Below, in pieces: positions 42,391 to 50,633 of a stretch of 64,000 nt of DNA. A program made the position numbers and the translations under genes. The DNA is taken from contig JAQTZA010000013.1 in assembly GCA_028687995.1 (NCBI GenBank), forward strand, positions 1 to 64,000, written 5' to 3'. Within the stretch, counting starts at the first letter, position 1. Each line of letters begins with the position of its first letter. The stretch is from Bacteroidales bacterium. GTDB taxonomy: Bacteria > Bacteroidota > Bacteroidia > Bacteroidales > UBA7332. The notes under the pieces were generated by a model that worked only from the letters and a program-made list of their open reading frames with translations, searched no databases and was not told the DNA's origin.

Positions 42391-44714
42391 TTTTCTAACA
42401 GAATATTTAATTCAAAACCTTTTTTAATTTTAGAGTTTACAGAGATTTTCCCTTTTAATTCAGATGAGATTGTATTAGCTACGTTATATAATCCAAGACC
42501 TGAACCTGAAGTAGTTGTAATACCTTTTTCGAATATTGAAGCAGGATTATCAATCTTATTTGAAAGTCCTTTCCCATCATCATTTATTTTTAATCCGATT
42601 GTTTTTTCATCAATATCTAATATTTCAATGAAAATATTATTCGCATTTGCTTTTATCGAATTATCCACAATATTATCCAACAATAAACTTATTTCTAATG
42701 GTTTAAATGGTTTTACAAGACGAGATTTGGCATTATTATTAAAGTGAACTCTTATATCTGGATAAAACTCTTTTAATACATTGTCAGAATATTGCTCAAT
42801 AAACGAAATCAAATCAGTATCTCTCAATTCTTGTCCTGAAAGATTAAAATTCGCTTTAGTTGCGAATCTTGAAATCGATAATATTTTATTGTTTGCTCTT
42901 GAAACGGCTTCATTAAACTTTTTTAACTTGTCTTCTGTAAGAGTATTTTTCTCAATTTCTTTTGCAATACGACTAAGCCAATTATTTATTGTACTTGCAT
43001 GTACTCCTATATCATGGTGATATCTTACTATTCTATTAATATCCTGATTGTCTACGGCTTGAAGGAATAATACCTGATTTGTCTTATCATCTAATTTTTG
43101 TTCAAGCTTTTCATTCTTAATTAATGTATCAATTGCCTCATCTTCTGCATTATCCGTTCGTTTCTCAAGCTCATTAATCTTGGATTCTGCTTTGCGGATT
43201 CCCTTTAAAACGTCATCTTTATTGAAATTCTCTTTAATCAAGTTCTCTTTAATCTCAGATAAAACGCTTCGTGCAGAATTATCCTGTTTTTGTTCAAGAA
43301 TTTGAAACAAATCCGGAGCATACTCAATTGAAATAAAATTTCTTGATTTAGTAAGTTTTGAAACTATTCTTTGTAAAGCTACAATTCTATCATTTTCGCT
43401 AAGGTTTATATAATCATCTTCGGATAAATCTTTACCCCAATCTGAAACATCAATAATATATCTTTCGAGACGTTTTAATGTTACATAAAACCATTTATAG
43501 AGTTCAAAATAGGCTTCTGTTTTTTTTAGACCATCACCGCGACTAGAGGTCTCATTTAAATCATCATTTGAATTTAGTATATTTATATACCCTACAACCT
43601 CACGTGTTCCTAGATTTCTGTTTTGACCTTGCGCCTTTCTATTATCCATTTTCAATGGATCTTCACCTCTTTCTCCGTAAGGAAAAACACGTAATCCATT
43701 TTTATAAATAAAGATATGCCCATATTCTACAGGCTGTATTCCCATTCTTTTACTAAACGTCAATTTTGCAGATCTATTAAGATAATAGATAGTAAAATCA
43801 ATATTATGTAATAATCCCAACGGATTAGTTTCCTTTACACTATATACAAGCTTACCTCCCTCATAAAGAGTAGTTTTAATTTCGGAATTATTATTTATTG
43901 AAACCTCAGAAACTATTTTTGTAGTTTTAAGATCAAGTTCTTCGAAAATAAGATTTTCAATTCTTCCATTTACTACATCTTTATAAATAGCTTCTCTTGA
44001 CAAGCCTTTTTTATTTCCTTTGTGTTTTACATTTTCATCATCATTTAATTCAGAATCTGCTTTAATCCATATTTCAAAAACATCATTTGAATTCTTAGTA
44101 TTAGGATTTATTAGTTTTGCTAAGGCTCCTTTTAATTTCAATATTTTATCTCTCGACCAATCACTCTTTAAATTTGAAATTTCTAAAACAGTTCCAACAC
44201 TGATACCATAATTACTTCGTTCGATTGTTTCGTGTAGTACACTAATATTTACAAACTCATCTTTCAAGTTTCCCTCAAACTTATCCCACTCAGTCAATAG
44301 AGATTCTATTTTAGAATTAGGTTCATCTTTGATAGTTTCCAAATACAGTTCATGTCCTAATCTATCACATGAAAAGCGTCCGATACCTTTAGCACCAGCA
44401 TAAGCCCTTTTTACCTTTATTCTATTCCGATAATCGTAGTTATTTTCTTCTGTACCATCTTTTTTCGCAGAATATGCAACGAACAGCCATTTATTGATAA
44501 GGTCTTCATAGTTCATTCCCTTACCATTGTCTTTTATGATAATCTTTGCATTCTCAGTATATAGATCAATAAAACAAACTTCAACTTTTGTTGCATGAGC
44601 ATCATATGCATTTTTCACCAACTCAAAAACAGCAATAAAGTCATCACTGATAAGATCACTACCGATGATGTTCTTTAGAGCAGAGCTAACTTTAAACCTT
44701 AATTGTTCTGCCAT
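42387..44714 (-). CDS. Protein with MORC/Hsp90-like ATPase and histidine-kinase core
   Basis: A 775-residue protein with two GHKL ATPase domains. N-terminal: N-box ELVKNAYDAHATKVE (N35), G1 KDNGKGM (D62), G2 GAKGIGRFS (107-115), then a region like the S5 transducer, as in MutL, Hsp90 and MORC. Residues about 500-555 are coiled coil. C-terminal kinase: possible phosphoacceptor H566/H567 in RYHHDIGVH, N-box LLLDNIVDNSIKAN, G1 INDDGKGLS, F-box IFEKGITTT, G2 GSGLGLYNV. No membrane segment, so it senses a cytosolic signal. It overlaps the methyltransferase by one base and the receiver gene by four. Confidence 0.85.
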   Translation of the reverse strand: MAEQLRFKVSSALKNIIGSDLISDDFIAVFELVKNAYDAHATKVEVCFIDLYTENAKIIIKDNGKGMNYEDLINKWLFVAYSAKKDGTEENNYDYRNRIKVKRAYAGAKGIGRFSCDRLGHELYLETIKDEPNSKIESLLTEWDKFEGNLKDEFVNISVLHETIERSNYGISVGTVLEISNLKSDWSRDKILKLKGALAKLINPNTKNSNDVFEIWIKADSELNDDENVKHKGNKKGLSREAIYKDVVNGRIENLIFEELDLKTTKIVSEVSINNNSEIKTTLYEGGKLVYSVKETNPLGLLHNIDFTIYYLNRSAKLTFSKRMGIQPVEYGHIFIYKNGLRVFPYGERGEDPLKMDNRKAQGQNRNLGTREVVGYINILNSNDDLNETSSRGDGLKKTEAYFELYKWFYVTLKRLERYIIDVSDWGKDLSEDDYINLSENDRIVALQRIVSKLTKSRNFISIEYAPDLFQILEQKQDNSARSVLSEIKENLIKENFNKDDVLKGIRKAESKINELEKRTDNAEDEAIDTLIKNEKLEQKLDDKTNQVLFLQAVDNQDINRIVRYHHDIGVHASTINNWLSRIAKEIEKNTLTEDKLKKFNEAVSRANNKILSISRFATKANFNLSGQELRDTDLISFIEQYSDNVLKEFYPDIRVHFNNNAKSRLVKPFKPLEISLLLDNIVDNSIKANANNIFIEILDIDEKTIGLKINDDGKGLSNKIDNPASIFEKGITTTSGSGLGLYNVANTISSELKGKISVNSKIKKGFELNILLEK

Positions 44715-45934
44715 TACTTCAAAAGTTGTTTTAGAATAATTCCTCCTTGTTCCGCAAACAACGGTGGTATTGCATTTCCTATTTGTGAATATCTGGGAAC
44801 TTCTTGAGTTCGAAGTTTTCCACCTGTAGTATATTTTCCTTGAAACTTAAACCAGTCAGGAAATGATTGAATGCGAGCATATTCACGAACCGTCAAAATT
44901 CGAGGTTCAGAATAATGTATATAATCGTCAGGTAAAGTTGTTATAGTTGGTGATTTTGAAAATTCGTCTAATGGGATGATGGTATGCTTTTTAATATTGT
45001 ATCGTTCTCGAATAGACGAATCTATATCTTTATTTTTTCTTGTTGATGAATCAATTATAACCTGAAACTTTGCCGTTATATCAGGTCTGTGTTTTGGGAA
45101 ACGATGACTATCTGCTATTTCATTTGTAATCCCTACTCGCATTAATTTCTGATAGTTTGTTTTAGCTTTCGAATAAATACCAGCTTCGTAACTCCTAGTA
45201 TCGGGAGATTCACGAAGTCCATTATTTTTCAACAAATCTGAAATAGCATCATTTAGATTCGTTTCTACCCTTAGATTTTTCTCTTTCAAAAAAGAATGCC
45301 GATTTTGCTCTATCTTTTCAAAGAAGCTATTTGCAACCTCCTGGGTAGAGTGTTTCAAATCCTTTCTTACCCCTACTAGAATAAAACGTGTTCTTTTTTG
45401 AGGAACACCATATTCTCCAAAATTCACAAGTTGCCCTTTAACATAATATCCAGCATCATTCAGTTCACTTTCGACAAATGAAGCGTAGGCTTTTCCTTTG
45501 TCCTTATTCTTCTTAAATTCAAGAGTAAAACCTTTCACATTCTCGAAAAATAATATTTTAGGTTGTATTATCTTAACAAAATCAATATAAGAAGTAATCA
45601 AATTATTCCGTTGATCACTTTCATTTCTTCGTCCAGCCATCGAAAAACCTTGGCAAGGTGGCCCACCTGCAACTAAATCAACTTGGCCTTGTAACTTTAA
45701 GAATTTATCTTTATATAGTTCAACTGCTTTATCAATTTCAATACTTTCTTGTGGTAGCCATTTAGGCCAGTCAAAATGTTTTTTATTATCAATAAGATTA
45801 TATTTTAGCGTTTTGAATGCATCTGGATTTTTCTCAATGGCAAATATCCCTTTCCAACCTGCATAATGAAGCCCTAAAGAAAGGCCTCCACAACCGGCAA
45901 ATAAATCGATATATTTGTATTGTTTCGCGCTCAT
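44714..45934 (-). CDS. C5-cytosine DNA methyltransferase
   Basis: A 406-residue protein with the ordered m5C motifs: I YIDLFAGCGGLSLGLHYAG, IV GGPPCQGFSMAGRR (catalytic C94), VI ENVKGF (E131), VIII GVPQKRTRFILVG, and a C-terminal QIGNAIPPLFA motif X region. The target recognition region lies at about residues 200-320. It is first in a four-gene operon with an ATPase/kinase, a receiver-HEPN protein and an HNH nuclease, so it probably marks host DNA as self. Its recognition site cannot be read here. The gene is strongly A/T-rich. Confidence 0.95.
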   Translation of the reverse strand: MSAKQYKYIDLFAGCGGLSLGLHYAGWKGIFAIEKNPDAFKTLKYNLIDNKKHFDWPKWLPQESIEIDKAVELYKDKFLKLQGQVDLVAGGPPCQGFSMAGRRNESDQRNNLITSYIDFVKIIQPKILFFENVKGFTLEFKKNKDKGKAYASFVESELNDAGYYVKGQLVNFGEYGVPQKRTRFILVGVRKDLKHSTQEVANSFFEKIEQNRHSFLKEKNLRVETNLNDAISDLLKNNGLRESPDTRSYEAGIYSKAKTNYQKLMRVGITNEIADSHRFPKHRPDITAKFQVIIDSSTRKNKDIDSSIRERYNIKKHTIIPLDEFSKSPTITTLPDDYIHYSEPRILTVREYARIQSFPDWFKFQGKYTTGGKLRTQEVPRYSQIGNAIPPLFAEQGGIILKQLLK

Positions 45935-45949
45935 ATAATGAATTTTTCA

Positions 45950-45957
45950 CAAACATA
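45950..45957 (-). promoter_or_regulatory. -7 box of the methyltransferase operon
   Basis: TATGTTTG on the minus strand, 16 bp before the methyltransferase ATG, fits TAnnTTTG; the -33 element is unclear. The rest of the 192-bp gap to cydB shows nothing else. Confidence 0.45.
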
Positions 45958-46126
45958 CAAAAAAGATACAAAATATCTCTATGAATATAGAAGTAAATTG
46001 CTTGTATTACTCATCATTTGGCTAGAAAATTCTTTTTTTTACAGATATTTAATTACAAAAAAAAACGCAGCCGATTTTCATCAGCCGCGGTCATTTCAGT
46101 TACTCAGTAAATCAATTACTCAATTA

Positions 46127-47272
46127 CTAATACAAATGTTCTTCGCTTGTCATTTCAGCTTTATCAATTGGTTTCGCATTGATAGCTCGCCAAGCGTAGA
46201 AGATATACGCCAACACAAACGGAATCAACAACGACACCCAACTCATAGCTGTCAGTGTGAACGGACTTGAGCAGCTATTACCAATTGTCAGTGAGCTTTG
46301 TAGGTCGCTGTTCGATGGATAGTAAGCCGTATTGTTTAATCCTGAGATCAAGAACAACACCAACACTGCCAACACTGCTCCTACTCCAGCAAACCAGATA
46401 CCGCCTTTGTATTCAGCTTTCAACAACGTTTTGCCAATACCAAACAACAACGACACCACACCAATCAACAAAACCACCAACAAAATAGGCATCTGAATCA
46501 GATTGAGGAAGTATTTGTAGGGTTGCATCGATACGATTTGAGTGACAGGATCAACCGCATAACCATCTTTCAACAACACCCATACCAAGAATGGAAGGAA
46601 TGTAGCGAGAAACAACACAGTATTGATAAGCAACTGTTTGCGTGAGCGTGTCACAATGGCTTCGTCGTTGATGTTGTTGATAAAGTAGAGAGACGCCATC
46701 AGACGAGAGAGGAACAACACTGCCAAGCCCAACAACAGATTCAATACATTGAATGCTGCCTCAAGACCGTGCCACGAATTTTGCCATTGCGAAATAGCTG
46801 GCGATAACTCGTTGGTCAGATTCATTTTGTTGACGATAAACTCCGATCCAGTGAAGAATGTACCCACTGCAGCGCCCAAAAGCACTACGCCACCGAAACC
46901 ATTAATCATCAAGAAGATTTCAAAGGTCTTTTTACCCAATACATTACCCGCTTTTGAGCGGAACTCATAAGCTACTGCTTGCAGGATAAAACAAAACAAA
47001 ATCACCATCCACACCCAATAGGCTCCACCAAAGCTGGTAGAATAGAACAGTGGAAACGATGCAAAAAAAGCACCACCAAACGTAACAAGGGTAGTGAACG
47101 TAAACTCCCATTTACGGCCCAATGAGTTAACGAGCATAGTTTGCTCCAACTCCGTTTTACCAATGGTGTAAAGCAGTGTTTGACCACCTTGCACAAACAA
47201 CAGAAAAACCAATAGAGCTCCCAGTAACGAGACCAGGAAGAACCAATATTGTTGCAATAATACGTAATCCAT
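46127..47272 (-). CDS. cydB: Cytochrome bd quinol oxidase, subunit II
   Basis: A 381-residue membrane protein with about eight to nine helices. The start MDYVLLQQYWFFLVSLLGAL matches the family and is codon 17 of the ORF track. It partners CydA in the high-affinity oxygen-reducing oxidase, which lets anaerobes or microaerobes scavenge oxygen and gain some proton motive force. It is separated from cydA by a MITE-like element of about 120 bp, unusual for this otherwise tight pair. Confidence 0.95.
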   Translation of the reverse strand: MDYVLLQQYWFFLVSLLGALLVFLLFVQGGQTLLYTIGKTELEQTMLVNSLGRKWEFTFTTLVTFGGAFFASFPLFYSTSFGGAYWVWMVILFCFILQAVAYEFRSKAGNVLGKKTFEIFLMINGFGGVVLLGAAVGTFFTGSEFIVNKMNLTNELSPAISQWQNSWHGLEAAFNVLNLLLGLAVLFLSRLMASLYFINNINDEAIVTRSRKQLLINTVLFLATFLPFLVWVLLKDGYAVDPVTQIVSMQPYKYFLNLIQMPILLVVLLIGVVSLLFGIGKTLLKAEYKGGIWFAGVGAVLAVLVLFLISGLNNTAYYPSNSDLQSSLTIGNSCSSPFTLTAMSWVSLLIPFVLAYIFYAWRAINAKPIDKAEMTSEEHLY

Positions 47273-47336
47273 AATTGTATATTTTAAATTTTGATTGAAA
47301 TTTATTTTTACTAAACCCAAATTGAAGAACTTTTTT

Positions 47337-47458
47337 TAATGCCCCTAAATCCCCTAAAGGAAACTTGAGATTCTACATACTTGAATTTTTGTTTAGATAA
47401 TGAACATTAATGACCAGCACACCCCAAAAGTCCCCTTAAGGGGATTTAGGGGCTTTTA
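47337..47458. repeat. MITE-like inverted-repeat element, copy 2 (cydA-cydB)
   Basis: Left arm GCCCCTAAATCCCCTAAAGG (from 47341) and right arm, whose complement is GCCCCTAAATCCCCTTAAGG, are nearly identical inverted ends around about 70 bases of A/T-rich DNA. They share the GCCCC...CCC style of the lpdA-etfB element. There is no ORF inside. Confidence 0.65.
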
Positions 47459-47463
47459 TCAAA

Positions 47464-49020
47464 TCAATGTTCTGCTCCCTTTTTAATCTGACGAATCATA
47501 ATTCCGACTTCAGCCACAAGTAGCACCGTGAAGAGAATAGCAAAAAGAAAGAATGTCGTTTGCACTGCTCCTACTTCGATACTCGAAACCGCAGCATACG
47601 ATGGCATAATATCTTGAATCACCCAAGGTTGACGACCTACTTCAGCCACAATCCAACCAGCTTGCGATCCTACATACGCCATCACTGTTCCGAGAATACC
47701 CAAACGAAGAATCCATTTTTGATTTTCAATCCATCCTTTAGAGCTAGCCAAAATCAAATAGAGGAAGAAGAAGATGAAGAAAATTCCAACTACAACCATG
47801 GCGTGGAACGAATAACAAGTCATTGGTACATTAGGCATTACCTGTTTTTCGTCTTTGATAAATCCATAACCAAAATTAGCATAATTATCTTCCATTAAAC
47901 TTTTGCTAACTGCAGCTAAACTATCATTTTTTTCCGCTTTCGCTTTCTTGTAGTCAGACAATGCCTGTACAGCAATTTTACCGCTGGCCATTTTTTCTTT
48001 TACAGAAAGTGCCATAATCTCTTTACCATACGTGTCTTTCGTAGGAAAACCGCCCATCATTAGGTCGTTGATACCTGGTACGAAGGAGTTAAAGTCTTTA
48101 TTTGCTAAATACGAAAGCACACTTGGCACCTCTACTTTATACAAATACGGTTCTACGCCATCATCGTACGCTTTCTTTTGGGGATTCAACACACCAAAAA
48201 TAACAAGCGGGGCATTTTTTTGACCAGTAAACATACTCTCCATGGCTGCCAATTTCATTGGCTGATGTTGAGCTACTTCGTAAGCAGAACCATCTCCAGT
48301 ATAAGCTGCCAAAATTGAACCTACGAAACCAAAAATAGCAGCAATTTTGATGCTCTTTTTAGCCAACGAAACTTCACGTTTTTTGAGTAAATACCAAGAA
48401 CTTACACCCACAACAAATGCTGCACCTAAAATCCAACTAGAAGTAACGGTGTGCGAAAATTTATTCATTGCAACTGGTGAAAACAAAACAGCCCAGAAAT
48501 CGGTCATTTCGTTACGTACAGTATCCGGATTGAATGTCATACCAACAGGGAATTGCATCCATGCATTTGCCACCAAAATCCACAAAGCCGAAATAGTAGC
48601 ACCAATCACGGTCAACCAAGTCGATGCCAAATGAAAACCTTTACCCACTTTGTTCCAACCAAAAAACATCACAGCAATGAAAGTTGACTCCATAAAGAAT
48701 GCCATAACTCCTTCAATAGCAAGGGGGGCTCCGAAGATATCACCCACAAACCAGCTGTAGTTGGACCAGTTGGTACCAAACTGGAACTCCATAATAATAC
48801 CTGTAGCAACACCAATAGCGAAATTGACTCCAAACAATGTCATCCAAAATTTGGTAATCTTTTTCCACTCTTCGTTTCCTGTTTTGTAGTAGATTGTCTC
48901 CATAATAGATACAATCACACCAAGCCCCAATGTCAAAGGAACAAATATCCAGTGATACATTGCAGTCAGAGCAAACTGGGCGCGAGACCAGTCAACCAAT
49001 GAATAATCTAATGACTCCAT
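47464..49020 (-). CDS. cydA: Cytochrome bd quinol oxidase, subunit I
   Basis: A 518-residue heme subunit. The N-terminal YHWIFVPLTLGLG provides the heme b595-side histidine; GRQPWVIQ is the highly conserved family motif near the C-terminus. A long Q-loop (about residues 250-390, VAQHQPMKLAAMESMFTGQ onward) puts it with the long-loop forms such as E. coli CydA. It oxidises quinol and reduces oxygen in the inner membrane. DUF4492 precedes it by 62 bp and cydB follows. Confidence 0.97.
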   Translation of the reverse strand: MESLDYSLVDWSRAQFALTAMYHWIFVPLTLGLGVIVSIMETIYYKTGNEEWKKITKFWMTLFGVNFAIGVATGIIMEFQFGTNWSNYSWFVGDIFGAPLAIEGVMAFFMESTFIAVMFFGWNKVGKGFHLASTWLTVIGATISALWILVANAWMQFPVGMTFNPDTVRNEMTDFWAVLFSPVAMNKFSHTVTSSWILGAAFVVGVSSWYLLKKREVSLAKKSIKIAAIFGFVGSILAAYTGDGSAYEVAQHQPMKLAAMESMFTGQKNAPLVIFGVLNPQKKAYDDGVEPYLYKVEVPSVLSYLANKDFNSFVPGINDLMMGGFPTKDTYGKEIMALSVKEKMASGKIAVQALSDYKKAKAEKNDSLAAVSKSLMEDNYANFGYGFIKDEKQVMPNVPMTCYSFHAMVVVGIFFIFFFLYLILASSKGWIENQKWILRLGILGTVMAYVGSQAGWIVAEVGRQPWVIQDIMPSYAAVSSIEVGAVQTTFFLFAILFTVLLVAEVGIMIRQIKKGAEH

Positions 49021-49082
49021 AAAAAATTAAATTAAATGATTAATAAATGAAATATAGTTTGATTTGTAATTTTCACGAATAT

Positions 49083-49298
49083 CTATTTTCGATCTATCAA
49101 CTGTTTGCCAACGAAATCCGCTTTTTGCGCCTCCGTTTTAAATTTCGTATTCAAAATATCTGGGAAAAAGAATAGTTTCAGGATAAAAAACATAATAAAC
49201 AGCTTAATGCCAATGATGAGCCAAAGCGTCTTTCCCAACTTCATATTCTTGAAGCCATCAACATAAAAACGAAATAAAGTGTAGGGCCAGTTTTTCAT
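49083..49298 (-). CDS. DUF4492 single-helix membrane protein beside cydAB
   Basis: A 71-residue protein: amphipathic start (YTLFRFYVDGFKNMKLG), one membrane helix (TLWLIIGIKLFIMFFILKLF) and a charged tail. The family DUF4492 is regularly placed just upstream of cydA in Bacteroidota. Size, single helix and location suggest an accessory subunit comparable to CydX/CydS of other bd oxidases; that is inference. It is first gene of the cyd operon. Confidence 0.8.
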   Translation of the reverse strand: MKNWPYTLFRFYVDGFKNMKLGKTLWLIIGIKLFIMFFILKLFFFPDILNTKFKTEAQKADFVGKQLIDRK

Positions 49299-49394
49299 AG
49301 ATAATTATCAGAAATAATTTCAGTTTTGCAAACAAAGCTTTTTTCTGTGTGTTTAAGTATGTAAGATAGATTTAATGAGTCTTTCAAAACCAAA

Positions 49395-49432
49395 TTCATT
49401 CATAATTAGCCAAATACCTAATTATGAATGAA
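49395..49432. promoter_or_regulatory. Perfect palindromic hairpin upstream of the cyd operon
   Basis: TTCATTCATAATTAG (49395-49409) and CTAATTATGAATGAA (49418-49432) form a perfect 15-bp inverted repeat with an 8-nt centre. It has no T-run and lies between the divergent DUF4492 and Nudix genes, so an operator or regulatory hairpin fits better than a terminator. The remainder of the 282-base gap shows nothing else. Confidence 0.5.
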
Positions 49433-49580
49433 ATATTCGATTTACTATTTAGAATAATTGAATTATTAAATAAAATTTGTTCAATTTGTCGTAATAATAA
49501 AACATATTTTAAGAATTGACAGGTACAAATTTATATTATTTTTTCTTTTTCACAAATATAACAGCGTTAATAAATCAATA

Positions 49581-50216
49581 TTGGAAACAAATTTTGAACA
49601 GCTAATTATACAATTAACACTTGCTCTCCGACAGAAATTGCCAGGTGAAACTGCGCACAATAAAATGATATCAGAATATAGAAGGAATAGTCCGAACGAA
49701 TGGAATTTTGATAAGATTAAAGAGAGTGCAGTTTTGGCTCTGATTTATCCAAATGATGAGGGTAAAATTTGCATCCTTTTTACGCTTCGTCAAAGCGATA
49801 TCGGTGCGCACAGCGGACAAATCAGCTTGCCAGGTGGTCGTTACGAAGAGAATGATGGATCGTTGAAGCAAACAGCCTTGCGTGAGAGTTTCGAAGAAGT
49901 TGGAATCATTCCCGAAACCATTACGATTATCGGACAGTTGAGTGAAGTATTGATACCAAGAAGCGGATTCAGGGTGTTGCCATTTGTAGGATTTACAGAA
50001 AGGCGTCCTATTTTTAAAATTCAACCAGAGGAAGTGGCCGAATTGTTTGAGATTCCATTAAATGAGCTTTTTAAGGTACAAAATAAAAGTTCATTTCAAA
50101 TTGAAGATAAGCAGGGAAGAAAATACCACACACCATCCTATTTAGTAGATGGACATCATTTGTGGGGTGCAACTGCCATGATGATGGCAGAATTAGAAGA
50201 GGTAATAAGCACCTAA
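49581..50216 (+). CDS. Nudix hydrolase, probable CoA pyrophosphatase
   Basis: A 211-residue protein with a full Nudix box, GGRYEENDGSLKQTALRESFEEVGI, preceded by LRQSDIGAHSGQISLPGG, the element that marks the CoA-pyrophosphatase (NudL-like) subgroup. It should hydrolyse CoA or related nucleotide diphosphates in a housecleaning role. No ATG lies near the N-terminus; the TTG at 49581 gives the expected length, though the true start is uncertain. Confidence 0.85.
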   Translation: METNFEQLIIQLTLALRQKLPGETAHNKMISEYRRNSPNEWNFDKIKESAVLALIYPNDEGKICILFTLRQSDIGAHSGQISLPGGRYEENDGSLKQTALRESFEEVGIIPETITIIGQLSEVLIPRSGFRVLPFVGFTERRPIFKIQPEEVAELFEIPLNELFKVQNKSSFQIEDKQGRKYHTPSYLVDGHHLWGATAMMMAELEEVIST

Positions 50217-50218
50217 AC

Positions 50219-50268
50219 GCAAAGGAGCAAAGACGCGAAGTTTCAATTCATTACGTCTTTGCTCCTAT
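50219..50268. repeat. Inverted repeat between convergent Nudix and PhnA-like genes
   Basis: AGGAGCAAAGACG (50222-50234) and CGTCTTTGCTCCT (50253-50265) pair perfectly over 13 bp with an 18-nt loop. There is no T-run. The CGCAAAGGAGCAAAGACGCG pattern looks like a common Bacteroidota intergenic repeat. It may still act as a transcript end. Confidence 0.6.
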
Positions 50269-50279
50269 GTGTTCAATTC

Positions 50280-50609
50280 TTATTTCTTCAAAAAACAAGT
50301 TTTCAGTACAATACTACTACCATCAATTTTGCAATCTACCTCTTCGGGAACGTCTGTCAAGCGAATACTTTTCACTTTTGTACCCCGCTTGATCACCATG
50401 GAAGAGCCTTTTACTTTCAGATCTTTGATCACAGTTACGGCATCACCATCTTTCAGCTCTGCACCATTGCTGTCTCTTGAGACATCGTCCTGCGCACTCT
50501 CTTCATCACTTTTTGTCCATTCATGACCACAATCCGGACAGATAAACATCACACCATCGGTGTATGTATTGTCCATATCACAAACCGGACAATTTGAAAT
50601 TTCACTCAT
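50280..50609 (-). CDS. yjdM: PhnA/YjdM family zinc-ribbon protein
   Basis: A 109-residue protein. An N-terminal four-Cys zinc ribbon (CPVCDMDNTYTDG, then FICPDCGHEW) is joined to an SH3-like barrel with LKDGDAVTVIKDLKVKGSS and VDCKIDGSSIVLKTCFLKK. It matches YjdM, formerly called PhnA and historically linked to alkylphosphonate use; its real function is not established. It follows rlmB in the same direction. Confidence 0.9.
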   Translation of the reverse strand: MSEISNCPVCDMDNTYTDGVMFICPDCGHEWTKSDEESAQDDVSRDSNGAELKDGDAVTVIKDLKVKGSSMVIKRGTKVKSIRLTDVPEEVDCKIDGSSIVLKTCFLKK

Positions 50610-50633
50610 AATTTATTGATTTTGTTTAGAAAA

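Noticed and set aside
45920-46270. 116-codon plus-strand ORF between the methyltransferase operon and cydB
   Set aside because: It overlaps the 3' end of cydB on the opposite strand, and the product has no recognisable pattern; considered as a small defence gene but not supported.
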